Positions 17,698-26,700 of a stretch of 64,000 nucleotides of DNA are shown here, in pieces. The notes beneath the pieces are model-generated. The model did not search any database. It saw only the letters and a program-made list of their open reading frames with translations, and was not told the origin of the DNA. Each line of letters starts with the position of its first letter. Positions within the stretch are counted from its first letter, which is position 1. The DNA comes from Streptomyces nigrescens (GTDB lineage: Bacteria > Actinomycetota > Actinomycetes > Streptomycetales > Streptomycetaceae). The position numbers and the translations under genes were made by a program. The stretch covers positions 868,001 through 932,000 of the forward strand of contig AP026073.1 in NCBI GenBank assembly GCA_024349765.1. Direction: 5' to 3'.

Positions 17698-18717
17698 TCA
17701 GCGTGGCAGTGCCACCACGTACGCGCTCGGTTCGCGGTCCGGGGCGGCCATGAGGGCCGTGCGGACGACGGCGGCCTGGTGGGCGGGGGCCTCGCGGAGG
17801 GTGCGGGGGAGGCAGCGGACGACGGTGATGCCGAGGCGCTCCAGGTGTTCGCGCTTGTGGTCGAAGGCCGAGTGGAGCGGGTCCTCCTCGGGGCGTGGTG
17901 CGCGGGTGTCGATCTCCAGGGCCACCCCGTGCTCGGGCCAGAAGGCGTCCACCCCGCCCAGGTGCGGTCCGCCCGGCAGCCGCAGGTCGACGTTCCACAG
18001 CGGGTCCGGCAGGTCGTGGTCGCGCACCATCGCGTACAGCCGCTGCTCGGCCAGCGCGCGGCCCTCGGCGAGCAGGGTGTCGACCGCGTCCACCACATGC
18101 GGACGGGTCAGCAGCCGGGCCCGGCTCAGCTCGCGCACCACCACCGGCGCCTCGCAGTGCCCGCCGCGCACCGCCTCGGTCAGCAGCCGGCGCACCGCCG
18201 AGGCGTCGGTGAGCCCGGCGACCGCGTCGGCCAGGGCACGCGCCACCGGGGCGGTCGGCACGCCGGTGACCTGCTGCGGCACCGGCAGCTCCACGGTCCG
18301 GACGATCTGCGCGAAGCCGGTCGAGCGCAGCCGCCGGGTACGGGCGACCAGCACCTCGATGCGGTCCAGGGCGAGCAGCGGGGGCGCCTCCGAGAAGCCG
18401 TGCAGGGCGAGCGCCGCCAGGCCGGTGATCATCGCCTCGGCGGGGGCGTCGGAGGAGCTCTGCCGGGGCACCGTCGGCCCCCGGTGACTGGCGTACAGCA
18501 GCACCGCCTGCAGCCGTTCCTCGCTGGTGGGCGGTCCGGGATGGAGCAGATAGATACCGGGGAGCACCTGCTGCCAGCAGCCGCCGGGGCGGCAGCGCTC
18601 GGTGGTCTCGGCCGCTGTCACACCGTGCTGGCGGAGCTGACGGGTGGTCAGGACCTTGCAGCGGACATCGGAGAGGTGACGGAGGGGAAGGGGCGAGAGC
18701 GGGGTGTCGTGGTTCAT
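17698..18717 (-). CDS. AbiEi-antitoxin-domain protein with C-terminal endonuclease-like region
   Basis: This encodes 339 residues. The N-terminal ~70 residues (DVRCKVLTTRQLRQHGVTAAETTERCRPGGCWQQVLPGIYLLHPG) match the winged-helix domain of AbiEi-type antitoxins: a helix that tests a residue, then a GxWxxLxPGVY-like strand. The C-terminal ~110 residues (LYAMVRDHDLPDPLWNVDLRLPGG, GGVDAFWPEHGVALEIDTR, KREHLERLGITVVRCLPRTL) have the D-x(n)-E-x-D layout of DUF559/Vsr-like nucleases. No AbiEii toxin gene is adjacent, so a classical type IV toxin-antitoxin pair is not shown. The ATG at 18717 follows GGGG-rich DNA. Stand-alone relatives are common in actinobacteria with unknown role. Confidence 0.65.
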   Translation of the reverse strand: MNHDTPLSPLPLRHLSDVRCKVLTTRQLRQHGVTAAETTERCRPGGCWQQVLPGIYLLHPGPPTSEERLQAVLLYASHRGPTVPRQSSSDAPAEAMITGLAALALHGFSEAPPLLALDRIEVLVARTRRLRSTGFAQIVRTVELPVPQQVTGVPTAPVARALADAVAGLTDASAVRRLLTEAVRGGHCEAPVVVRELSRARLLTRPHVVDAVDTLLAEGRALAEQRLYAMVRDHDLPDPLWNVDLRLPGGPHLGGVDAFWPEHGVALEIDTRAPRPEEDPLHSAFDHKREHLERLGITVVRCLPRTLREAPAHQAAVVRTALMAAPDREPSAYVVALPR

Positions 18718-18841
18718 GCCGTGGCGATTCCCGCGCCCGCTCCGCCCCCTAACCGCTGTTACACGCCCGTGCCAGGAACCGGACAATCCTGGGCTAAAGT
18801 ACGGGCGTTCGACTGCCGAAAAGAGCTGGTCGGCAGGGAGG

Positions 18842-21445
18842 TTACGGCCTCGCCCCGGCCGCCTCGTCACAAGCCTGTGCGCGCAGCGCCCGGGCCAGGT
18901 CGTCCCGCTCCTCCAGCACGATCCGGCGCAGCGCCGGCGCGGCCTGCGGATGCCCGTCCAGCCAGCCGTCCGCCGCCTCCAGGGTGGCGTGCTCCACCAG
19001 CCAGGCCGGGAACAGCCCGCGCACCACGTCCATCGCGATCTCGATGGACCGCTCGCGCCACACCCGCTCGATCGCGGCGAAGTAGCGCGGCGCGAACGGC
19101 GCCAGCAGCTCCCGCTGGTCCGGCTGCGCGAACCCGGCGATGGTCGCCTCCACCAGCGCGTTGGACAGCGCGTCGGACTCCACCACGTCCGCCCACGCCT
19201 GCTCCTTGACCTCCGCCGACGGCCGGGCCGCCAGGCACCGCACCTGGTGGCGCTTGCCCGACGCGGTGTCGTCGCGGGCCAGCTCCGCGGCGATCACCGC
19301 CTCGTCCGCCACCCCGTGCGCGGCCAGCGGCGCCAGGAGTGCCCAGCGCAGCTCCTGGTCCACCTCCAGCCCGTCGATCGTCCCGGTGCCGTCGAGCAGC
19401 CCCTGGAGCAGCGCGAGGTCCGCCGGCGAGGCGGCCACCGCGGCGAAGTGCCGCGCCCAGGACAGCTGATGGCCGCTGCCCGGCTCGGCCCGCCGCAGCT
19501 CCGCCAGCGCGCCCTCGGCCAGCTCGCGCCCGGCGGCCTCCTGGTGGTCCGGCGCGGTGTACTGCTCCAGCGCCGCCTGGGCCTGCCCGTGCAGCGACTG
19601 CAGCACGCCGATGTCGGTCTCCCGGCCGGCGAACCGCCGCACCAGGCCGAGGTAGTCCCGGGCCGGCAGCAGCCCGTCGCGGGTCAGCCCCCACAGCGCC
19701 GCCCAGCACAGCGCCCGCGCCATCGGGTCGGTCAGTTCGCCGAGCCGGCTCCGCAGCGTCGCCAGGGAGTCCGCGTCGAAGCGGACCTTGCAGTACGTCA
19801 GGTCGTCGTCGTTGACCAGGATCAGCTCGGGCCGCTCGGCGCCGGCCAGCTCCGGCACGGCCGTCCGCGGCCCGGCGACGTCCACCTCGGCCCGGGCGTA
19901 CCGCACCAGCGCCGGGTGGCCGCTCCCGGACGAGGCGTCCTGCCGGCGGTAGAGGCCCACCGCGACCCGGTGCGGCCGCAGTTCGGGCTGCTCGGGCGCC
20001 GCCTCCTGGCGGACGGCCAGCTCCGCGATCCGCCCCTCGGCGTCGTAACGCACCTCCGGGGTGAGGGAGTTGACGCCCGCGGTCTCCAGCCAGGCCCGCG
20101 ACCAGGCCGCCATGTCCCGGCCCGAGGTCTCCTCCAGTACGGCCAGCAGGTCCGTGAGCCGGGTGTTGCCGTACGCGTGGCGCTTGAAGTAGCGCCGGGC
20201 GCCCTCCAGGAACGCCTCCTGCCCCACGTACGCCACCAGCTGCTTGAGCACCGCGGCGCCCTTGGCGTACGTGATGCCGTCGAAGTTGAGCTTGGCGTCC
20301 TCCAGGTCACGGATGTCGGCGGTGACCGGGTGGGTGGACGGCAGCTGGTCGGCGCGGTACGCCCAGGCCTTGCGGCGGTTGGCGAAGGTGATCCAGCCGT
20401 TCGCGAAGCGGGTGGCCTCCACCAGCGCGAAGGCGCCCATGAAGTCCGCGTAGGACTCCTTGAGCCACAGGTCGTCCCACCACTGCATGGTCACCAGGTC
20501 GCCGAACCACATGTGCGCCATCTCGTGCAGGATGACGTTGGCGCGCCGCTCGTAGGACGCCTCGGTGACCTTGCCGCGGAAGATGAACTCCTCGCGGAAG
20601 GTGACGCAGCCCGGGTTCTCCATCGCGCCGAGGTTGTACTCCGGCACGAACGCGGTGTCGTACTTCCCGAACGGGTACGGGAAGTCGAAGTGGTCGTGGA
20701 AGAAGTCCAGGCCCTGCTTGGTGACGGTGAAGACGTCGTCCGCGTCGAAGTGCTTGGCCAGGCCCTTGCGGCAGAGCGCGCCCAGCGGGATCTCCAGCTC
20801 GGTGCCGTCGTCGAAGGTGCGGTGGTAGCTGTCGGAGACGTAGTGGTACGGCCCGGCGACCACGGCCGTGATGTACGTGGAGATCGGCTGGGTCGTGGCG
20901 AACCGGTGCGCCCCGCCCTCGGCCTCGCCCTCCTGGGCGCCGTTGCTCAGCACCACCCATCCCTCGGGGGCGGTCACCTCGAAGGTGAACGGCGCCTTCA
21001 GGTCCGGCTGTTCGAAATTGGCGAAGACCCGGCGGGCGTCGGCCGGTTCGTACTGGGTGTAGAGGTAGACCTCGCCGTCCTCGGGGTCCACGAAGCGGTG
21101 CAGGCCCTCGCCGGTCCGGCTGTAGGCGCACCGCGCGTCGACGACGAGGGTGTTCTCGGCGGCCAGGCCGTCCAGCGCGATCCGGGTGCCGTCGAAGACC
21201 TCGGCGGGGTCCAGCTCCCGGCCGTTGAGGGTGACCGAGGTGACCTCCGGCGCCAGCAGATCGGCGAAGGTGGCGGCGCCCGGCTCGGCGCAGCGGAAGC
21301 GGATCGTCGTGCGCGACCGGAACGTGGCCGCGGCGTCCCCCTCGGCGACCGCTGAGCGGACGTCCAGCGCCACGTCGTAGGCGTCGACGCTCAGCAGCCG
21401 GCCCCGCTGACGTGCCTCGTCCCGGGACAGATTCTCACCTGGCAC
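18842..21445 (-). CDS. pepN: Aminopeptidase N (M1 zinc metallopeptidase), paralogue 2
   Basis: This 867-residue relative of the gene at 10374-12950 has the same architecture and start (MPGENLSRDEARQRGRLLSVDAYDVALDV). GAMEN is at residue 273 and the zinc site HEMAHMWFGDLVTMQWW at residue 307. The third ligand block reads KESYADF where paralogue 1 has NESFATY. The C-terminal helical domain is present to the end (residues ~540-860). The GTG at 21445 has AGGGAG eight bases upstream. Two full-length M1 peptidases within 11 kb suggest an old duplication with divided substrate preference. The AbiEi-like gene lies directly downstream on the same strand. Confidence 0.93.
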   Translation of the reverse strand: MPGENLSRDEARQRGRLLSVDAYDVALDVRSAVAEGDAAATFRSRTTIRFRCAEPGAATFADLLAPEVTSVTLNGRELDPAEVFDGTRIALDGLAAENTLVVDARCAYSRTGEGLHRFVDPEDGEVYLYTQYEPADARRVFANFEQPDLKAPFTFEVTAPEGWVVLSNGAQEGEAEGGAHRFATTQPISTYITAVVAGPYHYVSDSYHRTFDDGTELEIPLGALCRKGLAKHFDADDVFTVTKQGLDFFHDHFDFPYPFGKYDTAFVPEYNLGAMENPGCVTFREEFIFRGKVTEASYERRANVILHEMAHMWFGDLVTMQWWDDLWLKESYADFMGAFALVEATRFANGWITFANRRKAWAYRADQLPSTHPVTADIRDLEDAKLNFDGITYAKGAAVLKQLVAYVGQEAFLEGARRYFKRHAYGNTRLTDLLAVLEETSGRDMAAWSRAWLETAGVNSLTPEVRYDAEGRIAELAVRQEAAPEQPELRPHRVAVGLYRRQDASSGSGHPALVRYARAEVDVAGPRTAVPELAGAERPELILVNDDDLTYCKVRFDADSLATLRSRLGELTDPMARALCWAALWGLTRDGLLPARDYLGLVRRFAGRETDIGVLQSLHGQAQAALEQYTAPDHQEAAGRELAEGALAELRRAEPGSGHQLSWARHFAAVAASPADLALLQGLLDGTGTIDGLEVDQELRWALLAPLAAHGVADEAVIAAELARDDTASGKRHQVRCLAARPSAEVKEQAWADVVESDALSNALVEATIAGFAQPDQRELLAPFAPRYFAAIERVWRERSIEIAMDVVRGLFPAWLVEHATLEAADGWLDGHPQAAPALRRIVLEERDDLARALRAQACDEAAGARP

Positions 21446-21579
21446 GACGTGACTCCCTCGTCCTCGTCTCGAATATCGAACACGGGGAATCATGGCACGC
21501 CCGCCCGCGGTTGAACCGTCCGCGGCAGAACACCACCGATACACCATCGATCACACCGCTCTCACGAGGAGACGACGAC

Positions 21580-22224
21580 GTGTCCGACACCCCGAAGACC
21601 CCGGCAGACTTCTGGTTCGACCCGCTGTGCCCCTGGGCCTGGATGACCTCCCGCTGGATGCTGGAGGTGGAGAAGGTCCGCCCGGTGGAGGTGCGCTGGC
21701 ACGTGATGAGCCTGGCGGTCCTCAACGAGGACAAGCTCGACACGCTGCCCGAGGAGTACGCCGAGAACATGCGCCCCGGCGGCAAGGCGTGGGGCCCGGT
21801 CCGCGTGGTGATCGCCGCGCAGCAGCTGCACGGCGACGAGGCCGTCGGCCGGCTCTACACCGCGCTCGGCACCCGCTTCCACAACGAGGGCCTCGGCGTG
21901 ACCCCCGAGAGCATCGCCGCCGCCCTCGACGACGCCGGCCTGCCCGCCGAGCTGATCGAGTACGCCGACAAGGACACCTACGACCAGGAGCTGCGTGCCT
22001 CCCACAAGGCGGGCATCGACCTGGTCGGCCAGGAGGTCGGCACCCCGGTCATCGCCGTGCCCGGCTCCGACGGCGAGCAGATCGCCTTCTTCGGGCCGGT
22101 GGTCACCCCCGCTCCCAAGGGCGAGGACGCCGCGAAGCTCTGGGACGGCACGCTGATGGTGGCGTCCATCCCCGGCTTCTACGAGATCAAGCGCACCCGC
22201 ACCCAGGGGCCGATCTTCGACTGA
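21580..22224 (+). CDS. Mycothiol-dependent nitroreductase/DsbA-fold oxidoreductase (Rv2466c-like)
   Basis: This 214-residue thioredoxin/DsbA-fold protein has FWFDPLCPWAWMTSRWM at its start, with the active-site Cys17 in CPWA. The later VGTPVIAV supplies the cis-proline loop. The layout matches the Rv2466c family of mycothiol-dependent reductases, in which Mycobacterium has CPWC. Here the second cysteine is alanine, so a monothiol mechanism through mycothiol is likely. No signal peptide is present, so it acts in the cytosol. The GTG at 21580 has GAGGAGAC nine bases upstream. It is divergent from pepN paralogue 2 and ends at a strong terminator facing sodF. Confidence 0.82.
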   Translation: MSDTPKTPADFWFDPLCPWAWMTSRWMLEVEKVRPVEVRWHVMSLAVLNEDKLDTLPEEYAENMRPGGKAWGPVRVVIAAQQLHGDEAVGRLYTALGTRFHNEGLGVTPESIAAALDDAGLPAELIEYADKDTYDQELRASHKAGIDLVGQEVGTPVIAVPGSDGEQIAFFGPVVTPAPKGEDAAKLWDGTLMVASIPGFYEIKRTRTQGPIFD

Positions 22225-22254
22225 GCCGCGGCACCCGACGTACCGCCCGCATGG

Positions 22255-22298
22255 GCGAGGCCCCACGAGTCACGTCCTCGTGGGGCCTCGCCGTTTTT
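22255..22298 (+). terminator. Rho-independent terminator after the DsbA-fold gene
   Basis: GCGAGGCCCCACGAG and CTCGTGGGGCCTCGC form a perfect 15-pair stem around tcacgtc, followed by CGTTTTT. It lies 30 bases after the stop and 56 bases from the convergent sodF end. Confidence 0.9.
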
Positions 22299-22353
22299 CC
22301 GCCTGCCAGGTGAAGGGTGAGAAGACGATCACGAGGCAGGAGCCTGCCGGGTG

Positions 22354-22995
22354 TTACGGAGCCAGCAGCAGGTTGTGCGCGCGCTCCTTGGCCGACGCGT
22401 ACCGCTTGGCCACGTCCTGCCAGTTCACGACCCGCCACATGGCCTCGATGAAGTCCACCTTCTGGTTCTTGTACTGCAGGTAGAACGCGTGCTCCCAGGC
22501 GTCGAAGACCAGGATCGGCACCGAGCCCTGGCCGACGTTGCCCTGGTGGTCGTAGATCTGCTCGACGATCAGCCGGCCGGTGACCGGCTCGTAGGCCAGC
22601 ACGCCCCAGCCGGAGCCCTGGGTGGTCGCCGCGGACTTCGACAGCTGCGCCTTGAACTTGGCGAACGAGCCGAAGGACTCGGCGATCGCGTCGGCCAGCT
22701 CGCCCACACCGTCCTTCTCCAGCGGCTCACCGCCGCCGTCACCGGTCATGTTGTGCCAGTAGATGCTGTGCAGGATGTGGCCGGAGAGGTGGAACGCGAG
22801 GTTCTTCTCCAGGCCGTTGATGCTGCCCCACTGGTCCTTGTCGCGGGCCTCGGCGAGCTGCTCCAGGGTGTCGTTCGCGCCCTTGACGTAGGCCGCGTGG
22901 TGCTTGTCGTGGTGCAGCTCGATGATCTCGGGGCTGATGACCGGTGCCAGCGCCGCGTAGTCGTACGGAAGTTCAGGAAGTGTGTAGGTGGCCAT
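22354..22995 (-). CDS. sodF: Fe/Mn-type superoxide dismutase (SodF)
   Basis: This 213-residue cytosolic enzyme converts superoxide to oxygen and hydrogen peroxide. Metal ligands are visible in the four usual places: [14 protein letters not shown] near residue 25, [14 protein letters not shown] near 75, and [13 protein letters not shown] near 165 (Asp and His). Length, the start [15 protein letters not shown] and the signature place it in the iron/manganese family. In Streptomyces this gene is the iron form, used when nickel is scarce. A Nur-box match lies 36-52 bases upstream of the ATG, consistent with nickel-dependent repression in favour of the nickel enzyme. No nickel SOD gene is in the window. 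The metal choice itself cannot be read from the residues here. Confidence 0.95.
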   Translation of the reverse strand: MATYTLPELPYDYAALAPVISPEIIELHHDKHHAAYVKGANDTLEQLAEARDKDQWGSINGLEKNLAFHLSGHILHSIYWHNMTGDGGGEPLEKDGVGELADAIAESFGSFAKFKAQLSKSAATTQGSGWGVLAYEPVTGRLIVEQIYDHQGNVGQGSVPILVFDAWEHAFYLQYKNQKVDFIEAMWRVVNWQDVAKRYASAKERAHNLLLAP

Positions 22996-23030
22996 GCCGA
23001 TCCCGCCTCCAAGCTGCGTCAAAGCAGTAG

Positions 23031-23047
23031 TTGCAATCAATGTGCAA
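23031..23047 (-). promoter_or_regulatory. Nur (nickel-responsive Fur-family) box in the sodF promoter
   Basis: Read on the minus strand, the site is TTGCAC-ATTGA-TTGCAA. This fits the described Streptomyces Nur consensus tTGCaa-N5-ttGCAA with one change. It sits 36-52 bases upstream of the sodF ATG, where bound Nur-Ni would block transcription. Binding is inferred. Confidence 0.75.
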
Positions 23048-23112
23048 GAGCACGCTACCAGCAGGAGCGATCTTCGGCCGGGTACGGGCACGGACCCGGT
23101 CCCAAAGACGTA

Positions 23113-23151
23113 AGGCGGGGCGGGACCTCGGATGGAGGTCCCGCCCCGCCT
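23113..23151 (-). terminator. Strong hairpin downstream of amino-acid permease 1
   Basis: AGGCGGGGCGGGACCTC and its exact complement form a 17-pair stem with loop ggatg. It is 55 bases past the permease stop on the minus strand and before the sodF promoter, so it insulates the two genes. Confidence 0.85.
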
Positions 23152-23205
23152 GCGCGGAATGCCGGGATGGGCGCCGGTGCGCGGCCGTTGGGCCGGCCGG
23201 GCCGG

Positions 23206-24645
23206 CTAGAAGTCGGCCGGCTCGCTCCGCCTGTTGCCGAGCGACTGCTGCCGCAGCAGCCCGACCAGGGTCAGCACGACCCCGAAGCCGCCGGTGAACA
23301 GCAGCTGGATGCGCTGGTTGTCGTCCCGCAGCATCAGCAGCAGCACGGCGACGATGCCCGCCAGCGCCACCCACGTCAGCACCGGGAAGGCCCACATCTT
23401 CACCACGAGCTTCTCCGGCGCCTCACGCTCCAGCTGACGGCGCATCCGCAGCTGGGCGACGGCGATGAAGCCCCACACCACCAGGACGGCGGCGCCGACC
23501 ATGTTCAGCAGCCACTGGAAGACCGTGGTCGGCCACAGGAAGCTGAACAGCACCGCGAGGAAGCCGAACGCCGAGCACAGCAGCACCGCGCGGCGCGGCA
23601 CCCCACCGCTGACCTTGCCCAGCACGGCCGGGCCCTGTCCGCGGGAGATCAGCGAGTACGCCATCCGCGAGGAGCCGTAGATGTTGGCGTTCACCGCGGA
23701 CAGCAGCGCCACCAGGATGACCACGTTCATGATCTGGCCGGCCGCCGGGATCTTCAGGTAGTCCAGGACCGCCACGTACGGGCCGGACTTGGCGATAGAC
23801 GGGGCGCTCCAGGGGATGACGGTGACGATGACGGCCATCGAACCGACGTAGAACAGGGCGATCCGCCACATCGCGGTGCGCACCGCGCGGGCCACCCCGC
23901 GCACCGGGTCCTTGGACTCGGCGGCCGCGATGGTCACCGTCTCCAGACCGCCGTACGCGAACACCGACGCCAGCAGACCGACCATCAGGCCGTCCACGCC
24001 CTTGGGCAGGAAGCCGCCGTCACCGGTGAGGTGCGAGGCGCCGGGCGCCTGGGTGCCGGGCAGCACGCCGAGGATCGCCAGCACGCCCAGGACCAGGAAG
24101 ATGCCGATCGCGGCGACCTTCAGGGCGGCGAACCAGAACTCGAACTCACCGAAGTTGGAGACCGCGGCCAGGTTCGTCCCGGTGAAGATCACCATGAACA
24201 GCAGGACCCACATCCACGGTTCGGTGGACGGGAACCACTGGTGCATCACGTCCGCGGCGCCCAGCGCCTCGGCGGCCACCGCCACGCACAGCAGCGCGGT
24301 GAACATCCAGCCCACGGTGAAGCCGGCCCAAGAGCCGATCGACCGCTCGGCGTGCACGGAGAAGGAGCCGGAGGCCGGGTTGGCCGCGGCCATCTCGCCG
24401 AGCATCCGCATGACCAGCATGACCAGGGCGCCGGAGACGGCGTAGGCCAGCACGATCGAGGGGCCGGCCGCCGCGATGCCCTCACGCGAGCCGACGAAGA
24501 GGCCGGCGCCGATCACCCCGCCCAGGGCGATCATCGAGAGGTGGCGCTGCTTGAGGCCGTTGGACAGCGAGGGGCCGCCGTCGGCGCCCGCCGCCAGGTC
24601 GGTCTGCTCGCGCGCGGGTGCGGCGGACGAGGGTGTCCGATTCAT
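23206..24645 (-). CDS. Amino-acid permease 1 (APC superfamily, GABA/AnsP type)
   Basis: This 479-residue, roughly 12-helix transporter has an N-terminal LKQRHLSMIALGGVIGAGLFVGS, the consensus of proton-coupled amino-acid permeases, then MRMLGEMAAANPASGSFSVHAE. FGEFEFWFAALKVAAIGIF and FAYGGLETVTIAAAESKDP are as in GabP/AnsP/CycA relatives. The substrate is not determinable. An ORF of the same family (permease 2) ends 224 bases upstream on the same strand, and the two share about half their residues by eye. The start has GGGACAGG nine bases upstream. Confidence 0.9.
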   Translation of the reverse strand: MNRTPSSAAPAREQTDLAAGADGGPSLSNGLKQRHLSMIALGGVIGAGLFVGSREGIAAAGPSIVLAYAVSGALVMLVMRMLGEMAAANPASGSFSVHAERSIGSWAGFTVGWMFTALLCVAVAAEALGAADVMHQWFPSTEPWMWVLLFMVIFTGTNLAAVSNFGEFEFWFAALKVAAIGIFLVLGVLAILGVLPGTQAPGASHLTGDGGFLPKGVDGLMVGLLASVFAYGGLETVTIAAAESKDPVRGVARAVRTAMWRIALFYVGSMAVIVTVIPWSAPSIAKSGPYVAVLDYLKIPAAGQIMNVVILVALLSAVNANIYGSSRMAYSLISRGQGPAVLGKVSGGVPRRAVLLCSAFGFLAVLFSFLWPTTVFQWLLNMVGAAVLVVWGFIAVAQLRMRRQLEREAPEKLVVKMWAFPVLTWVALAGIVAVLLLMLRDDNQRIQLLFTGGFGVVLTLVGLLRQQSLGNRRSEPADF

Positions 24646-24869
24646 GTCGTACCTGTCCCAGTAGATGAGAGCGGAGCAAGAGCGTTACTGCGTTCTCCCG
24701 GTGCCGCGACCGGCGCGACGTGCTGCCGGGTCCCCGGGCGGGCCCCTGCCGGGGCAGGCGGTCGCGCGGGGGCCGCCGACGGCTCAACTCCGGGGTCCTC
24801 GGCAAAGCTGGCTCAGTTTGGGTGCCGGTGTCCGCTCAGGGCAACAGTCGTGCAGCGAATGTTCGGTAT

Positions 24870-26354
24870 TCAGACGTGATCGTCACCGTGCGTGCCTGAA
24901 TCAGCGTCGATTGCGACACCCGGTGAAACCGGACCGGTGGCTTCACGGGTCCGCCGGCGCCGCTCCCGCAGCTCCCGCCCGCCGGCCACCAGCAGCACCG
25001 CCGTGGTCGCCCCGGCCGACCACAGCAGCTGCGGCCGGGCCGTGTCATCGGTCAGCATCAGCACCACGACCCCGCCCATGGCCAGCAGCGCCACCCACGT
25101 CAGATACGGGAACGCCCACATCCGCAGGGTCAGCTTCTGCGGTGCCTCGCGCTCGATCCGCCGGCGCAGCCGCAGCTGGGAGACGGCGATCAGCCCCCAC
25201 ACGAACAGCAGTACCGCGCCGACCGCGTTGAGCAGATAGAGGAAGACCGAATCCGGCCACTTCAGATTCAGCAGCACCGACACGAACCCGAACGCCACCG
25301 ACGCCAGCACGGCCCGGCGCGGCACCCCGCCCGACACCGCCAGCAGCCAGCGCGGCGCCTCGCCCCGCTCGGCCAGCGAGAACACCATCCGCGACGAGCC
25401 GTAGAGGTTGGCGTTCAGCGCCGACAGCAGCGCCACGAACACCACCACGTTCATGATCTGCCCGGCGCCCGGCACCCCGATGTGGTCCAGCACCGCGACG
25501 TACGGGCTCTGGCCCGGCCGGATCGACGACCACGGCAGCAGCGCCACGATCACCAGCATCGAGCCCACGTAGAAGAACAGGATCCGCCACACCGCGCTGC
25601 GCACCGCCCGGCCCACCGCCCGCGCCGGGTCGTCCGACTCGGCCGCGGCGATGGTGACGACCTCCAGCCCGCCGAAGGCGAACACCACGGCCAGCACGCC
25701 GGAGACCACCCCGGCCCAGCCGTGCGGCAGGAACCCGCCCTGCCCGGTGAGGTTCGACGTCCCCACCGGTGCGGTCCCGGGCAGTACCCCGAAGACCGCC
25801 AGCAGGCCCAGGCCCAGGAACAGCACGATCGCGAAGACCTTCAGTGCCGCGAACCAGAACTCGAACTCGCCGAAGTTCTTCACCGCCGCGAGGTTGGCCG
25901 CGGTGAAGACGACCATGAAGAGCAGCACCCAGCCCCACTGCGGCACCGCCGGCAGCCAGCCGTGCGCGATCTGCGCCGCACCGGTCGCCTCCACGGCGAG
26001 CACCACCACCAGCAGGAACCAGTACAGCCAGCCCACGCTGAACCCGGCCCAGCGCCCCAGCGCCCGCTCCGCGTGCACCGAGAACGCCCCCGACGCCGGC
26101 ATCGCCGCCGACATCTCGCCGAGCATCCGCATGATCAGCATCGCCAGCGCGCCCGCGATCAGGTACGACAGCACGATCCCCGGGCCGGCCACCGCGATCC
26201 CCGCGCCGGACCCCACGAACAGGCCCGCGCCGATCACCCCGCCCAGCCCCAGCATCGTCAGATGGCGCTGCTTGAGCCCGCCGGACAGGGGCTCCTTCTC
26301 GCCGGCGCCCGCGCCGGACGCGGTCGGCCCGGCGGTGGTCGGTGTCTCGTGCAT
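24870..26354 (-). CDS. Amino-acid permease 2 (APC superfamily, GABA/AnsP type)
   Basis: This 494-residue relative of the gene at 23206-24645 shares LKQRHLTMLGLGGVIGAGLFVGSGAG, MRMLGEMSAAMPASGAFSVHAERALG, FGEFEFWFAALKVFAIVLF and FAFGGLEVVTIAAAESDDP. About twelve membrane helices are present, followed by an Arg/Glu-rich hydrophilic tail of about 45 residues. The ATG at 26354 (MHETPTTAGP) is chosen; the longer frame from 26621 would add an unlikely 89-residue leader. A 16-base palindrome stands 150-170 bases upstream. The substrate is unknown. Confidence 0.88.
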   Translation of the reverse strand: MHETPTTAGPTASGAGAGEKEPLSGGLKQRHLTMLGLGGVIGAGLFVGSGAGIAVAGPGIVLSYLIAGALAMLIMRMLGEMSAAMPASGAFSVHAERALGRWAGFSVGWLYWFLLVVVLAVEATGAAQIAHGWLPAVPQWGWVLLFMVVFTAANLAAVKNFGEFEFWFAALKVFAIVLFLGLGLLAVFGVLPGTAPVGTSNLTGQGGFLPHGWAGVVSGVLAVVFAFGGLEVVTIAAAESDDPARAVGRAVRSAVWRILFFYVGSMLVIVALLPWSSIRPGQSPYVAVLDHIGVPGAGQIMNVVVFVALLSALNANLYGSSRMVFSLAERGEAPRWLLAVSGGVPRRAVLASVAFGFVSVLLNLKWPDSVFLYLLNAVGAVLLFVWGLIAVSQLRLRRRIEREAPQKLTLRMWAFPYLTWVALLAMGGVVVLMLTDDTARPQLLWSAGATTAVLLVAGGRELRERRRRTREATGPVSPGVAIDADSGTHGDDHV

Positions 26355-26700
26355 GGGTGCGTAACTCTCACAGGGGCGAAGGCGGCCGGGCACACGCTCC
26401 GGGCCGCCGGCGGGTTTGGGGGAACTCCACAGGTCACCGCGGGGCGGACCCAGTGTCGCCGCACCTCGCGCGCTACCACAAAACCGGCGCCCGGAAGCCG
26501 CCCGCTCCGTGATGAGCATCACGTGACCTGCAAAGACGCCGCGCGCCCCAACTGAGGCGGGCATTCTGGCGGTTGTTCGGAAGTCTCCAAGCGGGCCCCC
26601 GCGGCTTTGTCGCCGCCACACGATGATCGCCGGCGGCCCGCTGGACTAACGTCACAGCGTCCCCACCCGTCCCGATCCCTCTCACACCCGCGGAGTCCCG
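26355..26700. other. Divergent promoter region between permease 2 and bioY
   Basis: These 346 noncoding bases include the CGTGAT-gagc-ATCACG palindrome (26508-26523). A lower-GC stretch (26540-26580) probably holds promoters. No BirA- or BioR-like operator was recognised in front of bioY. Confidence 0.5.
26508..26523. promoter_or_regulatory. CGTGAT-N4-ATCACG palindrome upstream of permease 2
   Basis: This is a perfect 6+4+6 inverted repeat, with the spacer gagc, in the divergent region. Its size and symmetry fit a dimeric repressor. No regulator gene is adjacent. Confidence 0.45.

Noticed and set aside
17138-17998. Pro/Arg-rich repeat protein on the minus strand over the tandem tract
   Set aside because: Several frames are equally open, no start with ribosome site exists, and the frame runs into the AbiEi-like gene's antisense. 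The DNA repeat itself explains it.
18704-21355. 883-codon plus-strand frame opposite pepN paralogue 2
   Set aside because: It lies fully antisense to a gene with intact GAMEN and HExxH motifs and shows only low-complexity Arg/Gly/Val text.
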